A stretch of DNA of 64,000 bases from Burkholderia sp. SRS-46. GTDB lineage: Bacteria > Pseudomonadota > Gammaproteobacteria > Burkholderiales > Burkholderiaceae. The notes below the pieces were generated by a model. The model did no database searches, was not told the DNA's origin, and saw only the letters and a list, made by a program, of their open reading frames with translations. Shown here piece after piece: positions 45,495-55,669 of the stretch. The stretch is taken from contig NZ_PTXL01000002.1 in the NCBI RefSeq assembly GCF_004343775.1, forward strand, positions 744,001 to 808,000, written 5' to 3'. The stretch's first letter is position 1. Every line of letters begins with the position of its first letter. The position numbers and the translations under genes were made by a program.

Positions 45495-46598
45495 TCAGGC
45501 ATGCCGCCGCCCCGGATCGCGAAGATCGCGGTAAACGTCCACATACCGGCCGGTGATCGCCTGGGTCGAATAGCAGGCGCGCGCGTGGGCCAGCCCCGCC
45601 GCGCCCATCGCCGTCGCGCGCGCGCGGTCGGCCACGAGCACGCCGATGCGATCCGCGAGCGCGACCGGGTCGCGCGGCTCCACCAGGAAACCCGTCTCGC
45701 CTTCCGTGACCAGGTCGAGGAACCCGCCAAGACGGGTTCCCACCACCGACAGCCCGCACAGCATCGCTTCCAGCGTCGCGATCCCGAATGACTCGAAATG
45801 GCTCGGCATGCAGAACAGGCCGGCGTCGCGCAGGAACGCGAACTTCGCTTCGCCGTCGAGCCAGCCCATGAATCGCACCGCGTCGTCCACGCCGTATCCG
45901 GCGGCGCGGCGGCGCCACTCGTCGACGTCTCCGCTGCCGGCGAGACGCAACTCCACGTCGCATCCACGGCGCCTCAGGATCGACAGCGCCGCCAGCAGAT
46001 CCTCGACGCCCTTCAGCACGGTCAGCTTCCCGACGAACGCGATGTACGGGCGCCCGCCCGGTGAGCCGGCGGCCGCCCGGCCGCCCGCCGCCTCGGCCGC
46101 GTGCGCCGCGTTGCCGATCACGTACAGCGCGCCGGTGCGGTTGCCGTGCGTGGCCAGCTCGGCGCCGGTCGCGCGCGACACGCCGATCGCGGCATGCGCG
46201 CCACGCACGAAATGCCGGACGACGGCTTGCCCGATGCCCGGCGACTGCCTGACAAAATGATCGAATTCGCCGGAATGCATGTGGATCACCGTCTTGCGGC
46301 CGAGCATTCGCGACAGCGCGAACAGCACGTACTTGCGGTAGAACGACCCCCTCACCGCGACATGAAAGTGCACGACGTCGACCCGCCTCGACAGCGCCGC
46401 CAGGAATCGCGGAACATCGACCAGCAGGAACAGCGCGCGATCGCGCATGCGCTTGAAGCCGCGTGTCTCGAAGAACGAGAACGCGATGCCGTGGCAGCCG
46501 AACTCGTCGCGCCGGGCGTCGAGTTCGCGCAGCACCGAATTGATCCCGCCGGGCTGTTTCGGGCCGACATGAAGCACGTGCAACACGGAATCCGGCAT
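45495..46598 (-). CDS. EPS-II glycosyltransferase, GT4 family
   Basis: 367 residues, preceded by CAGGGGGTAGCAAG. N-terminal acceptor domain with HVGPKQPGGINSVLREL and the donor domain YIAFVGKLTVLKGVEDLLAAL, LRLAGSGDVDEW, and EX7E in MPSHFESFGIATLEAMLCGLSVVGT. It is retaining and cytoplasmic. It lies 83 bp after the EPS-II ugd gene and 92 bp before the Alg14-like gene. Sugar specificity cannot be read from the sequence. Confidence 0.88.
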   Translation of the reverse strand: MPDSVLHVLHVGPKQPGGINSVLRELDARRDEFGCHGIAFSFFETRGFKRMRDRALFLLVDVPRFLAALSRRVDVVHFHVAVRGSFYRKYVLFALSRMLGRKTVIHMHSGEFDHFVRQSPGIGQAVVRHFVRGAHAAIGVSRATGAELATHGNRTGALYVIGNAAHAAEAAGGRAAAGSPGGRPYIAFVGKLTVLKGVEDLLAALSILRRRGCDVELRLAGSGDVDEWRRRAAGYGVDDAVRFMGWLDGEAKFAFLRDAGLFCMPSHFESFGIATLEAMLCGLSVVGTRLGGFLDLVTEGETGFLVEPRDPVALADRIGVLVADRARATAMGAAGLAHARACYSTQAITGRYVDVYRDLRDPGRRHA

Positions 46599-46680
46599 CT
46601 TGCTACCCCCTGAAATCGACGCGGCGCGACGCTTGCGCGCACCGCGCCGCGATTCGGATGACGATCACGCGCACCATGTT

Positions 46681-48042
46681 TCAAAGCCCTCTGCCGATGC
46701 CGTGGTATTCGATGCCCGATCGCTTCAGGATCCGGGGTTCGTAGAGGTTTCTGCCGTCGAAGATCGTCGGCGCCTTCATCACCCTGACGAGCGCGTCGAA
46801 ATTCGGGCTGCGGTACGACTTCCATTCGGTCAGCGTGACCAGTGCATCGGCGTCGCGCAGCGCCGCGTCCTGCTCGTCGACGAACGACAGGCGCGCGTGC
46901 GCGGCCGGTTCGTCGGCGAGGTCGCGCGCGAACGCGTGGCGCGCTTCGTCGATCGCAACGGGATCGTGCGCGCGAATCGTCGCGCCGTGCCGCAGCAGCG
47001 CCGCGACGATCGGCCGGCTCGGCGCCTCGCGCATGTCGTCGGTGTTCGGCTTGAACGCGAGGCCCCATACCGCGAACACGCGCCCCGTCAGGTCGCGCCC
47101 GAACCGGCCGAAGATCTTGTCCAGCATGACGGCGCGCTGGCGGTCGTTGACCGCCGTGACCGCTTCGAGAATGCGCATCGGGCAGCCGTATTCGCCGGCC
47201 GTGTGCCGGAGCGCGTTGACGTCCTTCGGGAAGCACGAGCCGCCGTAGCCCACGCCGGCATACAGGAAGTCGTAGCCGATGCGCGGGTCTGAGCCGATGC
47301 CCCGGCGCACCGCTTCGATGTCGGCGCCGACCCGGTCGGCGAGATTGGCCAGTTCGTTCATGAACGAGATGCGCGTCGCCAGCATCGCGTTGGCCGCGTA
47401 CTTCGTGAATTCGGCGGACAGCACGTCCATATGCAGCGTACGGTCGTGGTTGCGATTGAACGGCAGGTACAGCTCGCGCATCCGTTCCCGCGCACGCAGC
47501 CCCGCCTCGTCCGTCTCGCTGCCGATCACGATCCGGTCGGGGCGCATGAAATCCTCGACTGCCGCGCCTTCTTTCAGAAATTCCGGATTGGAGACGACCG
47601 AGAACGCGTGGTGCGCATTGCGGTCGGTCAGCGCGGCCGCGATCACGTCGGTCACGCGTTTCGCGGTGCCGACCGGCACCGTCGACTTGTTGACCACGAC
47701 CTTGAAACCCTGCATCCGCCGGCCGATGTCGCGCGCCACCGCGACGACGTGCGAGAGGTCGGCGGAACCGTCCTCGTCGGGCGGCGTACCGACCGCGATG
47801 AACAGCACGTCGCCGTGGGCGACGCCGGCGCCCATGTCGGTCGAGAATGTCAGGCGCCCCGTCGAGCGATTGCGCTCGATGATGTCCTGCAGGCCGGGTT
47901 CGTAGATCGGCACGCCGCCGGACAGCAGGATGTCGATCTTGCGGCGGTCGACGTCGATGCACAGCACTTCGTTGCCGATGTCCGCGAGACAGGCGCCGGT
48001 CACCAGGCCCACGTAGCCCGTTCCGATAATGGTTACTTTCAT
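46681..48042 (-). CDS. UDP-glucose 6-dehydrogenase of EPS-II (BceC paralogue)
   Basis: 453 residues. Same family and nearly the same motifs as Bce[37 protein letters not shown], catalytic Cys in [12 protein letters not shown] (about 262), and [18 protein letters not shown]. It makes UDP-glucuronate, suggesting that the EPS-II repeat unit contains glucuronic acid or a derivative, which fits the uronic-acid-type lyase in the locus. The octanucleotide repeat tract ends 43 bp upstream of its ATG. Confidence 0.95.
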   Translation of the reverse strand: MKVTIIGTGYVGLVTGACLADIGNEVLCIDVDRRKIDILLSGGVPIYEPGLQDIIERNRSTGRLTFSTDMGAGVAHGDVLFIAVGTPPDEDGSADLSHVVAVARDIGRRMQGFKVVVNKSTVPVGTAKRVTDVIAAALTDRNAHHAFSVVSNPEFLKEGAAVEDFMRPDRIVIGSETDEAGLRARERMRELYLPFNRNHDRTLHMDVLSAEFTKYAANAMLATRISFMNELANLADRVGADIEAVRRGIGSDPRIGYDFLYAGVGYGGSCFPKDVNALRHTAGEYGCPMRILEAVTAVNDRQRAVMLDKIFGRFGRDLTGRVFAVWGLAFKPNTDDMREAPSRPIVAALLRHGATIRAHDPVAIDEARHAFARDLADEPAAHARLSFVDEQDAALRDADALVTLTEWKSYRSPNFDALVRVMKAPTIFDGRNLYEPRILKRSGIEYHGIGRGL

Positions 48043-48085
48043 GCGTATGAATCAGTGGTTCGATCGATAGGAAACTGCATTGCGC

Positions 48086-48173
48086 GCTTACGTGCTTACG
48101 TGCTTACGTGCTTACGTGCTTACGTGCTTACGTGCTTACGTGCTTACGTGCTTACGTGCTTACGTGCTTACGT
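48086..48173. repeat. Octanucleotide tandem repeat, 11 perfect copies
   Basis: GCTTACGT (minus strand ACGTAAGC) repeats 11 times without a mismatch over 88 bp, starting 44 bp before the ugd ATG. The wzy stop codon lies inside the promoter-distal end of the tract (48160-48162). Perfect short repeats of this size change length by slippage. Because every register of the unit contains TAA, copy-number change would leave wzy essentially unaltered but would change the wzy-ugd spacing in 8-bp steps. Confidence 0.97.
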
Positions 48174-49500
48174 GCCGACGCGACGGCCGCGACACGCGTG
48201 CGTCGGGTTCGCGCACGGGCCGCCTGGCGCGCCGGATCATCACCGCGATCAGCGCCAGGTAAGGACTGACGACGGCGGACCCGAGCACGTGCCCCGCCGA
48301 CGACGCCATCCCGATCAGCACGAAAAAGAACAGGCATCCGAACCGGTTCGCCTGCCGGTGGTCGCCGCCGCGCACGAACGTTTGCGTCAGCGACGCGAAA
48401 TAGATCGCGAAGATCGGGAAGCCGAATGCCAGGATCAGGTCGGGCACGTCGATTTCCACCATGTAGCGCACCACCGGATGCCCGCCGGTCAGCAACGCGA
48501 TGTAGTGGTTCTGCTCGAGATCGGCCCACACGTTCGCGAACTTCAGGTTCCGCCCCGACAGCAGCAACGTCAGGATCTTGTCGTTGCCGATGCGGCCGCC
48601 CCGGTATTCGAAGTAGTGCAGGCTCAGGTCGACGGCCGCGGTGACCTTCGGGATGAACAGGTACGCGCCCACCGCCGTGGCCCCCAGCACCATCAGCGCG
48701 ATGCCCGCGTACCCGCTCGCCTTGAGCGCGTTGTGGCGCGCGTACAGATACGCGCACGTCACGCCGAGCGCGCCGAGCATCGCCCCTTTCGTTCCGGTGA
48801 GCGCCGCGGCGACCAGCATGCACGCGACCAGCGACGCGCTGCGCCAGCTCCAGCCGCGCAGCAGCGCATGCAGGTAGCCGAAGCCGATCGCGGCGACGAC
48901 GAGCGCCGCGGCTTCGTTCTGCGCGTAGATGATGCCCTTGTAGCCCGCGCGGATCTGCGTGTCCGCCTGGTAGCTGCGGAACATGTCGATCGACAGCGTC
49001 GCGCCGATCACGATCGACAGGCCGTACACCAGCAGCGACACGAACACCACCGACTCGACCTGCTCGAGGCGCCGGTCGCTCAGCATCAGCATGGCCGCCG
49101 GGTAGACGAAGAACGTAAACACCTTCAGCGCGAACACCATCTGCTCGAACAGCTCGTGCCCGGTCAGCATGCCGAGCACGAACGAGCCGAGCGTCGCGCA
49201 CAGCACGAACGCGAACAGGATCGTGCGGCGCAGCCCGGCCAGGCTCACCCGGCACCCGGACAGCAGCGCGGCCATCAGCCCGGCGATCATCATCCCGCGC
49301 AGCAACAGCGACACGCGCGCGTCGGCGCCTTGCGTCGCGGCGCCCTTGGCCGCGTAGACGGACAGGAAATCCCCCACCGGCGACAACCCAAGACCGATGA
49401 TGAGCGCCGCCCACGCGAGCGTCGCGGCGGTGCGCGACGCGGCGTGCGCGACGACGGGAATCGGGCGCGGGCCGTAGGACATGGCGTGGCTGTTATTCAT
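48160..49500 (-). CDS. EPS-II repeat-unit polymerase (Wzy-like)
   Basis: 446 residues from the ATG at 49500, overlapping the GT25 stop by 8 bp; the ATG at 49482 is an alternative. About eleven hydrophobic segments, a long periplasmic loop (about 300-370, VTAAVDLSLHYFEYRGGRIGNDKI with NLKFANVWADLEQNHYIALLTGGHP), and a hydrophilic Arg-rich C-terminus ending in HVST, whose last codons lie in the repeat tract. Topology and position between flippase and glycosyltransferase genes support Wzy. Confidence 0.85.
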   Translation of the reverse strand: MNNSHAMSYGPRPIPVVAHAASRTAATLAWAALIIGLGLSPVGDFLSVYAAKGAATQGADARVSLLLRGMMIAGLMAALLSGCRVSLAGLRRTILFAFVLCATLGSFVLGMLTGHELFEQMVFALKVFTFFVYPAAMLMLSDRRLEQVESVVFVSLLVYGLSIVIGATLSIDMFRSYQADTQIRAGYKGIIYAQNEAAALVVAAIGFGYLHALLRGWSWRSASLVACMLVAAALTGTKGAMLGALGVTCAYLYARHNALKASGYAGIALMVLGATAVGAYLFIPKVTAAVDLSLHYFEYRGGRIGNDKILTLLLSGRNLKFANVWADLEQNHYIALLTGGHPVVRYMVEIDVPDLILAFGFPIFAIYFASLTQTFVRGGDHRQANRFGCLFFFVLIGMASSAGHVLGSAVVSPYLALIAVMIRRARRPVREPDARVSRPSRRHVST

Positions 49501-50308
49501 GGTGCGGAAACAACCGGTTGCGCGAGGCCGTCGCGACCAGGCCCGCGACGGCAAGCCATCGACAGCCCAGGCGCACGGCCCGCAGCGGCTTGAGCGCCGC
49601 TTCGTGAAGGACATGGCGCCGCGCCGACAATGCCGCGCGGCCCGATTCGATCGAACTCGGCATCGAGTCGAACGCTTCCCATACGACGTACGGCCGCAAT
49701 TCGGCGATGCGCAGCCCGCCGTGGTCGCGAAGCCAGGGCCAGTCGTCGAGCAGCGTGCCGATCGCGCCGTCGGTATGGGCCAGCGCCTTGCGCGCGCCGG
49801 CCACGCTGATCCAGTAGCCGACCGAGCCGCTCGTCCACTGCTTGAACGGCACGCCGATGCGCAGGCGCGCCACGCGCGCCGCGCGCTTCAACGGCTCGTG
49901 CAGGTAGGTGCGGGCCGCATGCCGGCGTGCGAGCTTCGACCGGCCGAGCAGCACGAGATCGGCGCGCGCCGCGAGCGCTCGGCCCGATGCCGGCAGGACG
50001 GCGTCGAAGAACGCGTCGTCCAGCATCGCGTCGTCTTCGAGCACGACCGCGTCGCGTCCGGCGCGCACGATCTGCGCCCACACCGCTCGATGACTGCGGA
50101 AGCAGCCGATTTCGCCGCGACTGAGCGGGCGGCCGTAGCGCGCGATCGCGCGGTCGCGATCCGTCAGCGCCGCAAAGCCGCGGTCGTCGAGCTGGCGCGC
50201 GTCGAACGCGTCCTCGATGCGGAACGCCACGCCGCGCGCCGCCATCGCGCGCGCAATCGATGCGCGGCGCGGCGAACCGGCCAGTGAAATCACGTGGATA
50301 TCGAACAT
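49493..50308 (-). CDS. EPS-II glycosyltransferase, GT25 family
   Basis: 271 residues from the ATG at 50308 with GAGGTGA upstream (a GTG at 50317 is possible). Start FDIHVISLAGSPRRASIARAM, then the family motifs LSRGEIGCFRSHRAVWAQIV and VVLEDDAMLDD, where the EDD is the metal site. GT25 enzymes are usually LPS or lipooligosaccharide galactosyl- or glucosyltransferases; finding one in a Wzx/Wzy EPS locus is less common. It lies 10 bp after the flippase stop. Confidence 0.9.
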   Translation of the reverse strand: MFDIHVISLAGSPRRASIARAMAARGVAFRIEDAFDARQLDDRGFAALTDRDRAIARYGRPLSRGEIGCFRSHRAVWAQIVRAGRDAVVLEDDAMLDDAFFDAVLPASGRALAARADLVLLGRSKLARRHAARTYLHEPLKRAARVARLRIGVPFKQWTSGSVGYWISVAGARKALAHTDGAIGTLLDDWPWLRDHGGLRIAELRPYVVWEAFDSMPSSIESGRAALSARRHVLHEAALKPLRAVRLGCRWLAVAGLVATASRNRLFPHHE

Positions 50309-50318
50309 GGCCGTCACC

Positions 50319-51671
50319 TCAGGATCGCCAAAGCTGCATGAAGTGCAATCGCAGCCGCGGCGAACGGACGATCCACAGCACGTAGGCGGCCAGCAACGCG
50401 GCCTCCGCCGTCAGGTACGCGAGCGCGGCCCCGCGCGCGCCGAAGCGCGGCACGAGCAGGCAGGCAAGCAGCACGTTGAACGCGCCGGCCGCGAGCATCG
50501 CACGCGCGCGACGCGCCGTGCCGTCGAACGGCACGAGCACCTGCAGGCCCAGGAAGTACGCGAGATTGCCGAAGAGCGTCGACAGGCAGAGCCAGTTGAC
50601 GATCGTCGCGGCCCCGGCGAACTTTTCGCCGAGCACGAGACGCGTCAGCACGTCGGACAGCGTCACGCACACCGCCAGCCCGACGCCGGTCGTGAGCGCC
50701 GTCGCGGCGAGGCCGAGCACCGTCAAGCGCGCCGCCGGGCGCGTGCCCAGTTCGTGCCGCTGCGAGAACAGCGCGGCGATGCGGGGATACAGCACGGAAT
50801 TGATCTGCGCCGGCACCATGTTGCCGACCGTCTTCAGCTTGTCGGCGGCGGCGTACAGCCCGACCTGACAGGCACCGGAGAAGCTGCCGAGGATCAGCGT
50901 GTTGGTCGCGCTGAACAGGCTGACGGACGCCGTCGAGACGAACATGTCCGCGCTGCCGGCCAGCTGCGCGCGCACGGCGGCCCACGTGCAGCGCGGCTTG
51001 CCCAGCAGGCCGTGACGATGCGCCGCGACCAGCGAGCCGAGCGCGACCAGCAGCGCCGCGACGGCCTGGATGCCCACCGCGGCATTGACGTCGCTCGACG
51101 ACTTCACCAGCCAGAAGGTGAGCGGCAACGTCGCGAAGCGGCTGGCGAGCGCGATCGCGGCGAACGCCGAGAAGCGCTCGAGCCCCTGCAGCAGCCAGTT
51201 CAGCGTGAACACGTTCGCGGCCACGCCCAGCCAGCCGATCGCCAGCGCGACGCCCAGCCCGTCCATGTGGCGATCGACGCATGCGACCGCGGCCAGGATC
51301 GCCGCCGACACGATGCAGAGGCACCCTTTCGCGCCGATCACCGACCAGACGAGCCCGTTCAGCGTGCGCCGGTCGTGCCGCGATTGCGCGACCGCGCGCG
51401 GCCCGCTCAGGTTGAAGCCCCATTCGGTCAGCACGGTGCCGTACACCGTCAACGCGGTCACGTAGCTGACCACGCCGAACTGCGACGGGCCGAGCACGCG
51501 CGTCAGATACGGAAACGTCACGAGCGGCACGAGGTAGCTGCCGACCTGCCAGAGCAGCATCGCGGCAAAGTTGCGCCCCAATCCCGCCGCCGGCCGTTTC
51601 GACTCGGCGGGCGGCGGCGGCGGCGCGCCGTCTGCCTGCGTGCGCAGCGACAGGGTCTTGTCGATCCGCAT
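50319..51671 (-). CDS. EPS-II lipid-linked repeat-unit flippase (Wzx, MATE/MOP superfamily)
   Basis: 450 residues from the ATG at 51671, 2 bp after the kinase stop. About twelve to fourteen hydrophobic helices, opening with LLWQVGSYLVPLVTFPYLTRVLGPSQFG, which is the classical RfbX/Wzx signature. It moves undecaprenyl-diphosphate-linked repeat units to the periplasmic face. bce-I has no flippase gene in this window, so this one marks EPS-II as self-sufficient. Confidence 0.92.
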   Translation of the reverse strand: MRIDKTLSLRTQADGAPPPPPAESKRPAAGLGRNFAAMLLWQVGSYLVPLVTFPYLTRVLGPSQFGVVSYVTALTVYGTVLTEWGFNLSGPRAVAQSRHDRRTLNGLVWSVIGAKGCLCIVSAAILAAVACVDRHMDGLGVALAIGWLGVAANVFTLNWLLQGLERFSAFAAIALASRFATLPLTFWLVKSSSDVNAAVGIQAVAALLVALGSLVAAHRHGLLGKPRCTWAAVRAQLAGSADMFVSTASVSLFSATNTLILGSFSGACQVGLYAAADKLKTVGNMVPAQINSVLYPRIAALFSQRHELGTRPAARLTVLGLAATALTTGVGLAVCVTLSDVLTRLVLGEKFAGAATIVNWLCLSTLFGNLAYFLGLQVLVPFDGTARRARAMLAAGAFNVLLACLLVPRFGARGAALAYLTAEAALLAAYVLWIVRSPRLRLHFMQLWRS

Positions 51672-51673
51672 GG

Positions 51674-53920
51674 TCAGGTCTGGTCCACGCGCCGCGCGAC
51701 ATCCGCGCCTTCGTACGCATAAGCGCCGTAGTTGCCGTACTGCGCGGAGCGCAGCCCCGGGCTGAAGCAGTTGAACACGACGCCCGACACCTTCGCGCCG
51801 ACGCGATCGATCCGCTTCACCGATTCCAGGATCTCGCCCTGGCTCGTCACGCCCGAGCGCGCGACCAGCAGGATCGTGCCCGCGTGCGACGCGAGCACTG
51901 TCGCGTCCGTCACCGGCAGCAGCGGCGGCGCGTCGAGCAACACGACGTCGTAGCGGTGCGACACGTCGGACAGGAGGCCCGGCAGGCTGTTCGACAGGAA
52001 CAGCTCGACCGGCTGGCCGACGCGCGGCCCGGTCGGCAGGAAGTCGACATGGGCGGACACGTCGCGCACGATCGCGTCCTCGACCTTGATCTCGCCGCGC
52101 AGCACGTTGGACAGGCCCTGCTGCGCGCGCACGCCGAACTCCCTCGCGAGGTGCCCGCGGCGCAGGTCGCCGTCGATCAGCAGCACGCGCTTGTTCGACT
52201 GCCCGAGCAGCGCGGCGACGTTGGCCGAGATGAACGACTTGCCGATGCCGGCCGATGGCCCGGTGATCAGCACGAGGTTGTTCTTGGGCCGGTCGAGCAA
52301 CAGGAACTGCATCGCCGTGCAGAGGCTGCGCAACGCTTCGACGGCCGGCTCGTGCGGGCGGGCCAGCGACAGGATCGTGCCCGCCTGCCCTGCCCCGACG
52401 GCAGTCAGGCGGCGCTGCGACGGGCTCTGCGGAATCGTCGCGATCACGTCCAGCTCGGCATCCCGCTCGATTTCGGACGGATCGGTGACGCCGCCGTAAA
52501 GCACCGCGCGCGCGATCGCGACGCACGCGCCGACCAGCAGCCCGACGATCGCGGCCAGCACCACGACCAGCACGGGCTTCGGGCGCAGCGGTTCGTCCGG
52601 CGCGATCGCGTGGTCGATCACGCGCACGTTGCCGATCTTGCTCGCGGTCGCGAGACGCAGCTGCTGGATGCTGTTCAGCAGGCCGACGTAGATCTCGGTC
52701 TGGACGGTGACGTCGCGGCGCAGCCGCACGACGTTCTGCTGCGCGTCCGGCAGCCGCGAGATCGCGCTCTCGAACGTCGACATGTTGGCCTTGGCGGCGG
52801 CGATCTGCTGATCGAGCGACGCCAGTTGCGGATGTTCCGGCGTGTAGACCGACGCCAGCGCCTTGCGCTTCTGCTCGAGCTCGAACAGCGACGTCTGCGC
52901 GGTCACGGCCTGGCCGAGCATCGCCTTCGCCTGCTCGGTCAGGTCCACGACTTCATGCTTGTTCTGATACGCATTCAGGCGATCCTCGACGCGCCGCAAC
53001 TGCCCCTCGACCTCGGGGATCTGCGCATTCAGGAACTGCAGCGATTTCTCCGCGGTGGCCGCCTTGCGGTTCGCGTTCTGGCGCACGTAGTTGTCGGCGA
53101 TCTCGTTGAGCACGCCGGCGGCGAGCACGGGGTCGTCGCTCTCGTATTTCACGCCGATCACGCCCGACTGGTCCTTGCCCTTTTCGGTGATGGCCAGGTC
53201 CTTCTGCAGCTTGGTCAGCATCTTCTGCTTCGAGAAGCGCCGGACCACGAATTCCGCGTTCGGGCGCGCCTCCATGGCCGCGACCAGCAGGCTCACCTCG
53301 CCCGCGGCGGTCTTCACGCGCAGCGGCACGCCGATCTGCCCGGTCGCATCGGCGTCCAGGTCGCCGCCCGACAGGCGATAGCGTCCGCCGCCGAGCGCCG
53401 TGACGGTGAACCGGTCTTCCCAGAAATCGCGCGGCACGTCGAATGCCGACACGGTGATGCGTTCGCGCCCCCACGCATAGCCACCGAGGCCGAACAGGCC
53501 CGGCGTCGACAGCTTGCTGCTGCGGCGCGCGATCACGCCGCCGATCAGCGGGAAGTAGTTGGGCCGCGCGTCGATGTACAGGCGCTGATCGTCGACCACC
53601 GGCTCGGTCACGAGGCGGGACTGGAGGATTTCCATTTCGCCGTCGTCGGTCGACTTCACGTCGAACAGCGTGCTCAGGCCGCCGACCAGCCCGCTGGCCG
53701 CGCCGCCCATCATGTCGGCGCCGTTGCTTTCCACCTGCACGACGATGTCGACGCCATAGATCGGCTTCGCGACGATCGCGTACAGGGTCCCGAGAACGAC
53801 GAACGAGAACGTCACCGCGACGATCAGCTTCGCGTTCTTGATCACCATGTCTACAATCCCGCGCACGTCGACTTCATCCGAGTCGCGCGAGAATCGAGGG
53901 GTCGGTTTGGGAGAGTTCAT
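51674..53920 (-). CDS. EPS-II Wzc-like co-polymerase and BY tyrosine kinase (BceF paralogue)
   Basis: 748 residues. Transmembrane helix 1 near 32-52, a Wzz-type periplasmic domain with coiled coils (about 285-430), helix 2 (VLVVVLAAIVGLLVGACVAIA), then the kinase: Walker A GPSAGIGKS (about 553), A' LIDGDLRRGHL and Walker B VVLLDAPP. The C-terminal Tyr cluster is YGNYGAYAY. Same architecture as BceF but a different sequence, expected to work with the Wza and phosphatase genes directly upstream. Confidence 0.95.
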   Translation of the reverse strand: MNSPKPTPRFSRDSDEVDVRGIVDMVIKNAKLIVAVTFSFVVLGTLYAIVAKPIYGVDIVVQVESNGADMMGGAASGLVGGLSTLFDVKSTDDGEMEILQSRLVTEPVVDDQRLYIDARPNYFPLIGGVIARRSSKLSTPGLFGLGGYAWGRERITVSAFDVPRDFWEDRFTVTALGGGRYRLSGGDLDADATGQIGVPLRVKTAAGEVSLLVAAMEARPNAEFVVRRFSKQKMLTKLQKDLAITEKGKDQSGVIGVKYESDDPVLAAGVLNEIADNYVRQNANRKAATAEKSLQFLNAQIPEVEGQLRRVEDRLNAYQNKHEVVDLTEQAKAMLGQAVTAQTSLFELEQKRKALASVYTPEHPQLASLDQQIAAAKANMSTFESAISRLPDAQQNVVRLRRDVTVQTEIYVGLLNSIQQLRLATASKIGNVRVIDHAIAPDEPLRPKPVLVVVLAAIVGLLVGACVAIARAVLYGGVTDPSEIERDAELDVIATIPQSPSQRRLTAVGAGQAGTILSLARPHEPAVEALRSLCTAMQFLLLDRPKNNLVLITGPSAGIGKSFISANVAALLGQSNKRVLLIDGDLRRGHLAREFGVRAQQGLSNVLRGEIKVEDAIVRDVSAHVDFLPTGPRVGQPVELFLSNSLPGLLSDVSHRYDVVLLDAPPLLPVTDATVLASHAGTILLVARSGVTSQGEILESVKRIDRVGAKVSGVVFNCFSPGLRSAQYGNYGAYAYEGADVARRVDQT

Positions 53921-53958
53921 ATGACTTCCGATGTCCTGTTGAGGTGAGGCGCGATCGC

Positions 53959-54411
53959 TCAGTACGGGCCGTTTCCGGCCAGGTTGCCGATACGCTCGAC
54001 CCAGTCGTTGACGCCGTGCTCGATGAGCGTCATCGCGTAGTCGTAGCTGCGCTGCGAGCGCCGGTACGGATCCTGCACATCGGACGGAAACGCCTCCGCG
54101 ATGCGATAGATGCGCCCGCGCGCCACCGGATGAAACCGTTCGATCGCCTTGCGCTGCGCCAGCTCCATCACGAGGATCAGGTCGGCCGCGTGGCACATGT
54201 GTTCGTCGAGCCGCCGCGATCGATGCGACGACATGTCGATCCCGCGCGCCGTCATCATCCGGTCGGCCACCGGGTCGATCGTCATGCCGTCGCGCGCCGA
54301 CAGGCCGGCCGACGACACGGCGACGCCGGGCAGCAAGCGCCGGAACAGGCCCTGCGCGATCGGGCTGCGGCACAGGTTGCCCTGGCAGACCACGAGAACG
54401 TGCTTGATCAT
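53959..54411 (-). CDS. EPS-II low-molecular-weight protein-tyrosine phosphatase (BceD paralogue)
   Basis: 150 residues from the ATG at 54411, overlapping the wza stop (ATGA). P-loop CQGNLCRS (Cys9 to Arg15) and the general-acid loop [16 protein letters not shown]. Its substrate should be the Tyr cluster of the kinase encoded 38 bp downstream. Confidence 0.95.
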   Translation of the reverse strand: MIKHVLVVCQGNLCRSPIAQGLFRRLLPGVAVSSAGLSARDGMTIDPVADRMMTARGIDMSSHRSRRLDEHMCHAADLILVMELAQRKAIERFHPVARGRIYRIAEAFPSDVQDPYRRSQRSYDYAMTLIEHGVNDWVERIGNLAGNGPY

Positions 54412-55580
54412 TTCGTCACGACCGCCGCGGTCAGGCCGGCATTGATCGCCGGCAGCAGCAGGCTCAGCACGCGGCTGAAGCGAACCAGGCCGTTGCCGTC
54501 GACGTAGACGACATCCTTCGGCTTCAGCTCGAACTGGTTCGCGAGCACCATCGACACCGGGGAGCGCGCATCGAGATGGAACACCTGCGGCGCGTCGCCC
54601 TGCGAGCCGCGGATCACGTACAGCTGCGCCGCGTCCGCGCTGGCGCTGTTGAGGCTGCCGGCCTGCGACAGCGCCTCGCTCAGCGACAGCTTGCCGGTGC
54701 GCAGCGGCAGCGCGGTCACCGGCTTGTTCACCTCGCCCATCACGTACACGCCGCTCTCCTCGCGCGGCACCACGCGCAGCAGGTCGCCGTCGCGCAGCAC
54801 GATGCCGGCCGGGTTCACGTGGCGCGCCAGCATGCCGGGCACGTCGAGCGGATACGACACCCCGCCGCGCACGAGCACCAGGTGGCTCTGGTCCGCGGTC
54901 GGCGCGAACCCGCCCGCGCGATTGACCGCTTCGTAGAGCGTCATCGGGATGTCGTTGATCTGGATGTTGCCGGGCGTCCGGACCTCGCCGTCGACATAGA
55001 TCTGCTTCGCGCGGAACGACGTCACGCGCACCGTGACCTTCGGCTTGATGAAGTAGCGCGCCAGCGCGTCGGACACGGCCTTGCGCGCCTCGTCGGTCGT
55101 CAGGCCGTCCACGCGCACGTTCCCCGCATACGGCACCTGCACGTTGCCGCCGTTGTCGACCACGAAGCCCTGCGGCGGGTCGAACGGGCGGCCGTTCGGC
55201 GGCTGCTGCGTGCCCTGCGCCGCGGTCAGCTCCGGGTGGTCCCACACGGTGATCTGCAGCACGTCGCCCACGCCGAGCGTGTAGGGCGCGGGCCGGCCCG
55301 ACAGCGCCTTCCACTGCTCGGCGCCGGTCGCCGTCGCCGACGCGTTCAGCTGCTGGATCAGCGTCGCGTTGATCTCCGAGATCGGCACCGGCATCGACGT
55401 CGCCGGCGTAGTGGCGTCGCCGCCGGACACCGGCAAGGTCGCGGGTTCGGTCATCCGCATCCCGGGCGCCACGCCGCACCCCGACAAGACGACACAGAAC
55501 CCGAGCGCAAGCATCCTTGCCCGTTTGCCGCGCTGGCCCGGCACGACGACATCCGCCGATCGGTTATCCGAATTTCTCAT
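54408..55580 (-). CDS. EPS-II outer-membrane polysaccharide export lipoprotein (Wza-like)
   Basis: 390 residues from the ATG at 55580. Lipobox VLSGC with Cys 35, poly_export domain [22 protein letters not shown], then [29 protein letters not shown] and SLBB segments ([33 protein letters not shown]). It is the outer-membrane channel for the EPS-II polymer and the second gene of the operon, 89 bp after the priming transferase. Confidence 0.94.
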   Translation of the reverse strand: MRNSDNRSADVVVPGQRGKRARMLALGFCVVLSGCGVAPGMRMTEPATLPVSGGDATTPATSMPVPISEINATLIQQLNASATATGAEQWKALSGRPAPYTLGVGDVLQITVWDHPELTAAQGTQQPPNGRPFDPPQGFVVDNGGNVQVPYAGNVRVDGLTTDEARKAVSDALARYFIKPKVTVRVTSFRAKQIYVDGEVRTPGNIQINDIPMTLYEAVNRAGGFAPTADQSHLVLVRGGVSYPLDVPGMLARHVNPAGIVLRDGDLLRVVPREESGVYVMGEVNKPVTALPLRTGKLSLSEALSQAGSLNSASADAAQLYVIRGSQGDAPQVFHLDARSPVSMVLANQFELKPKDVVYVDGNGLVRFSRVLSLLLPAINAGLTAAVVTK

Positions 55581-55669
55581 TGGTCTGGTTTCACAAATAA
55601 ACGTCATCCACGCAACCGTGTCGGCCTCGCCGCTCGCACGGTCTCCTTCCCGGCGCATCGCGCCGCCTG

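Noticed and set aside
48086..48173. Possible CRISPR array
   Set aside because: The units are 8 bp and contiguous with no spacers, and no cas genes are nearby. It is a simple tandem repeat.
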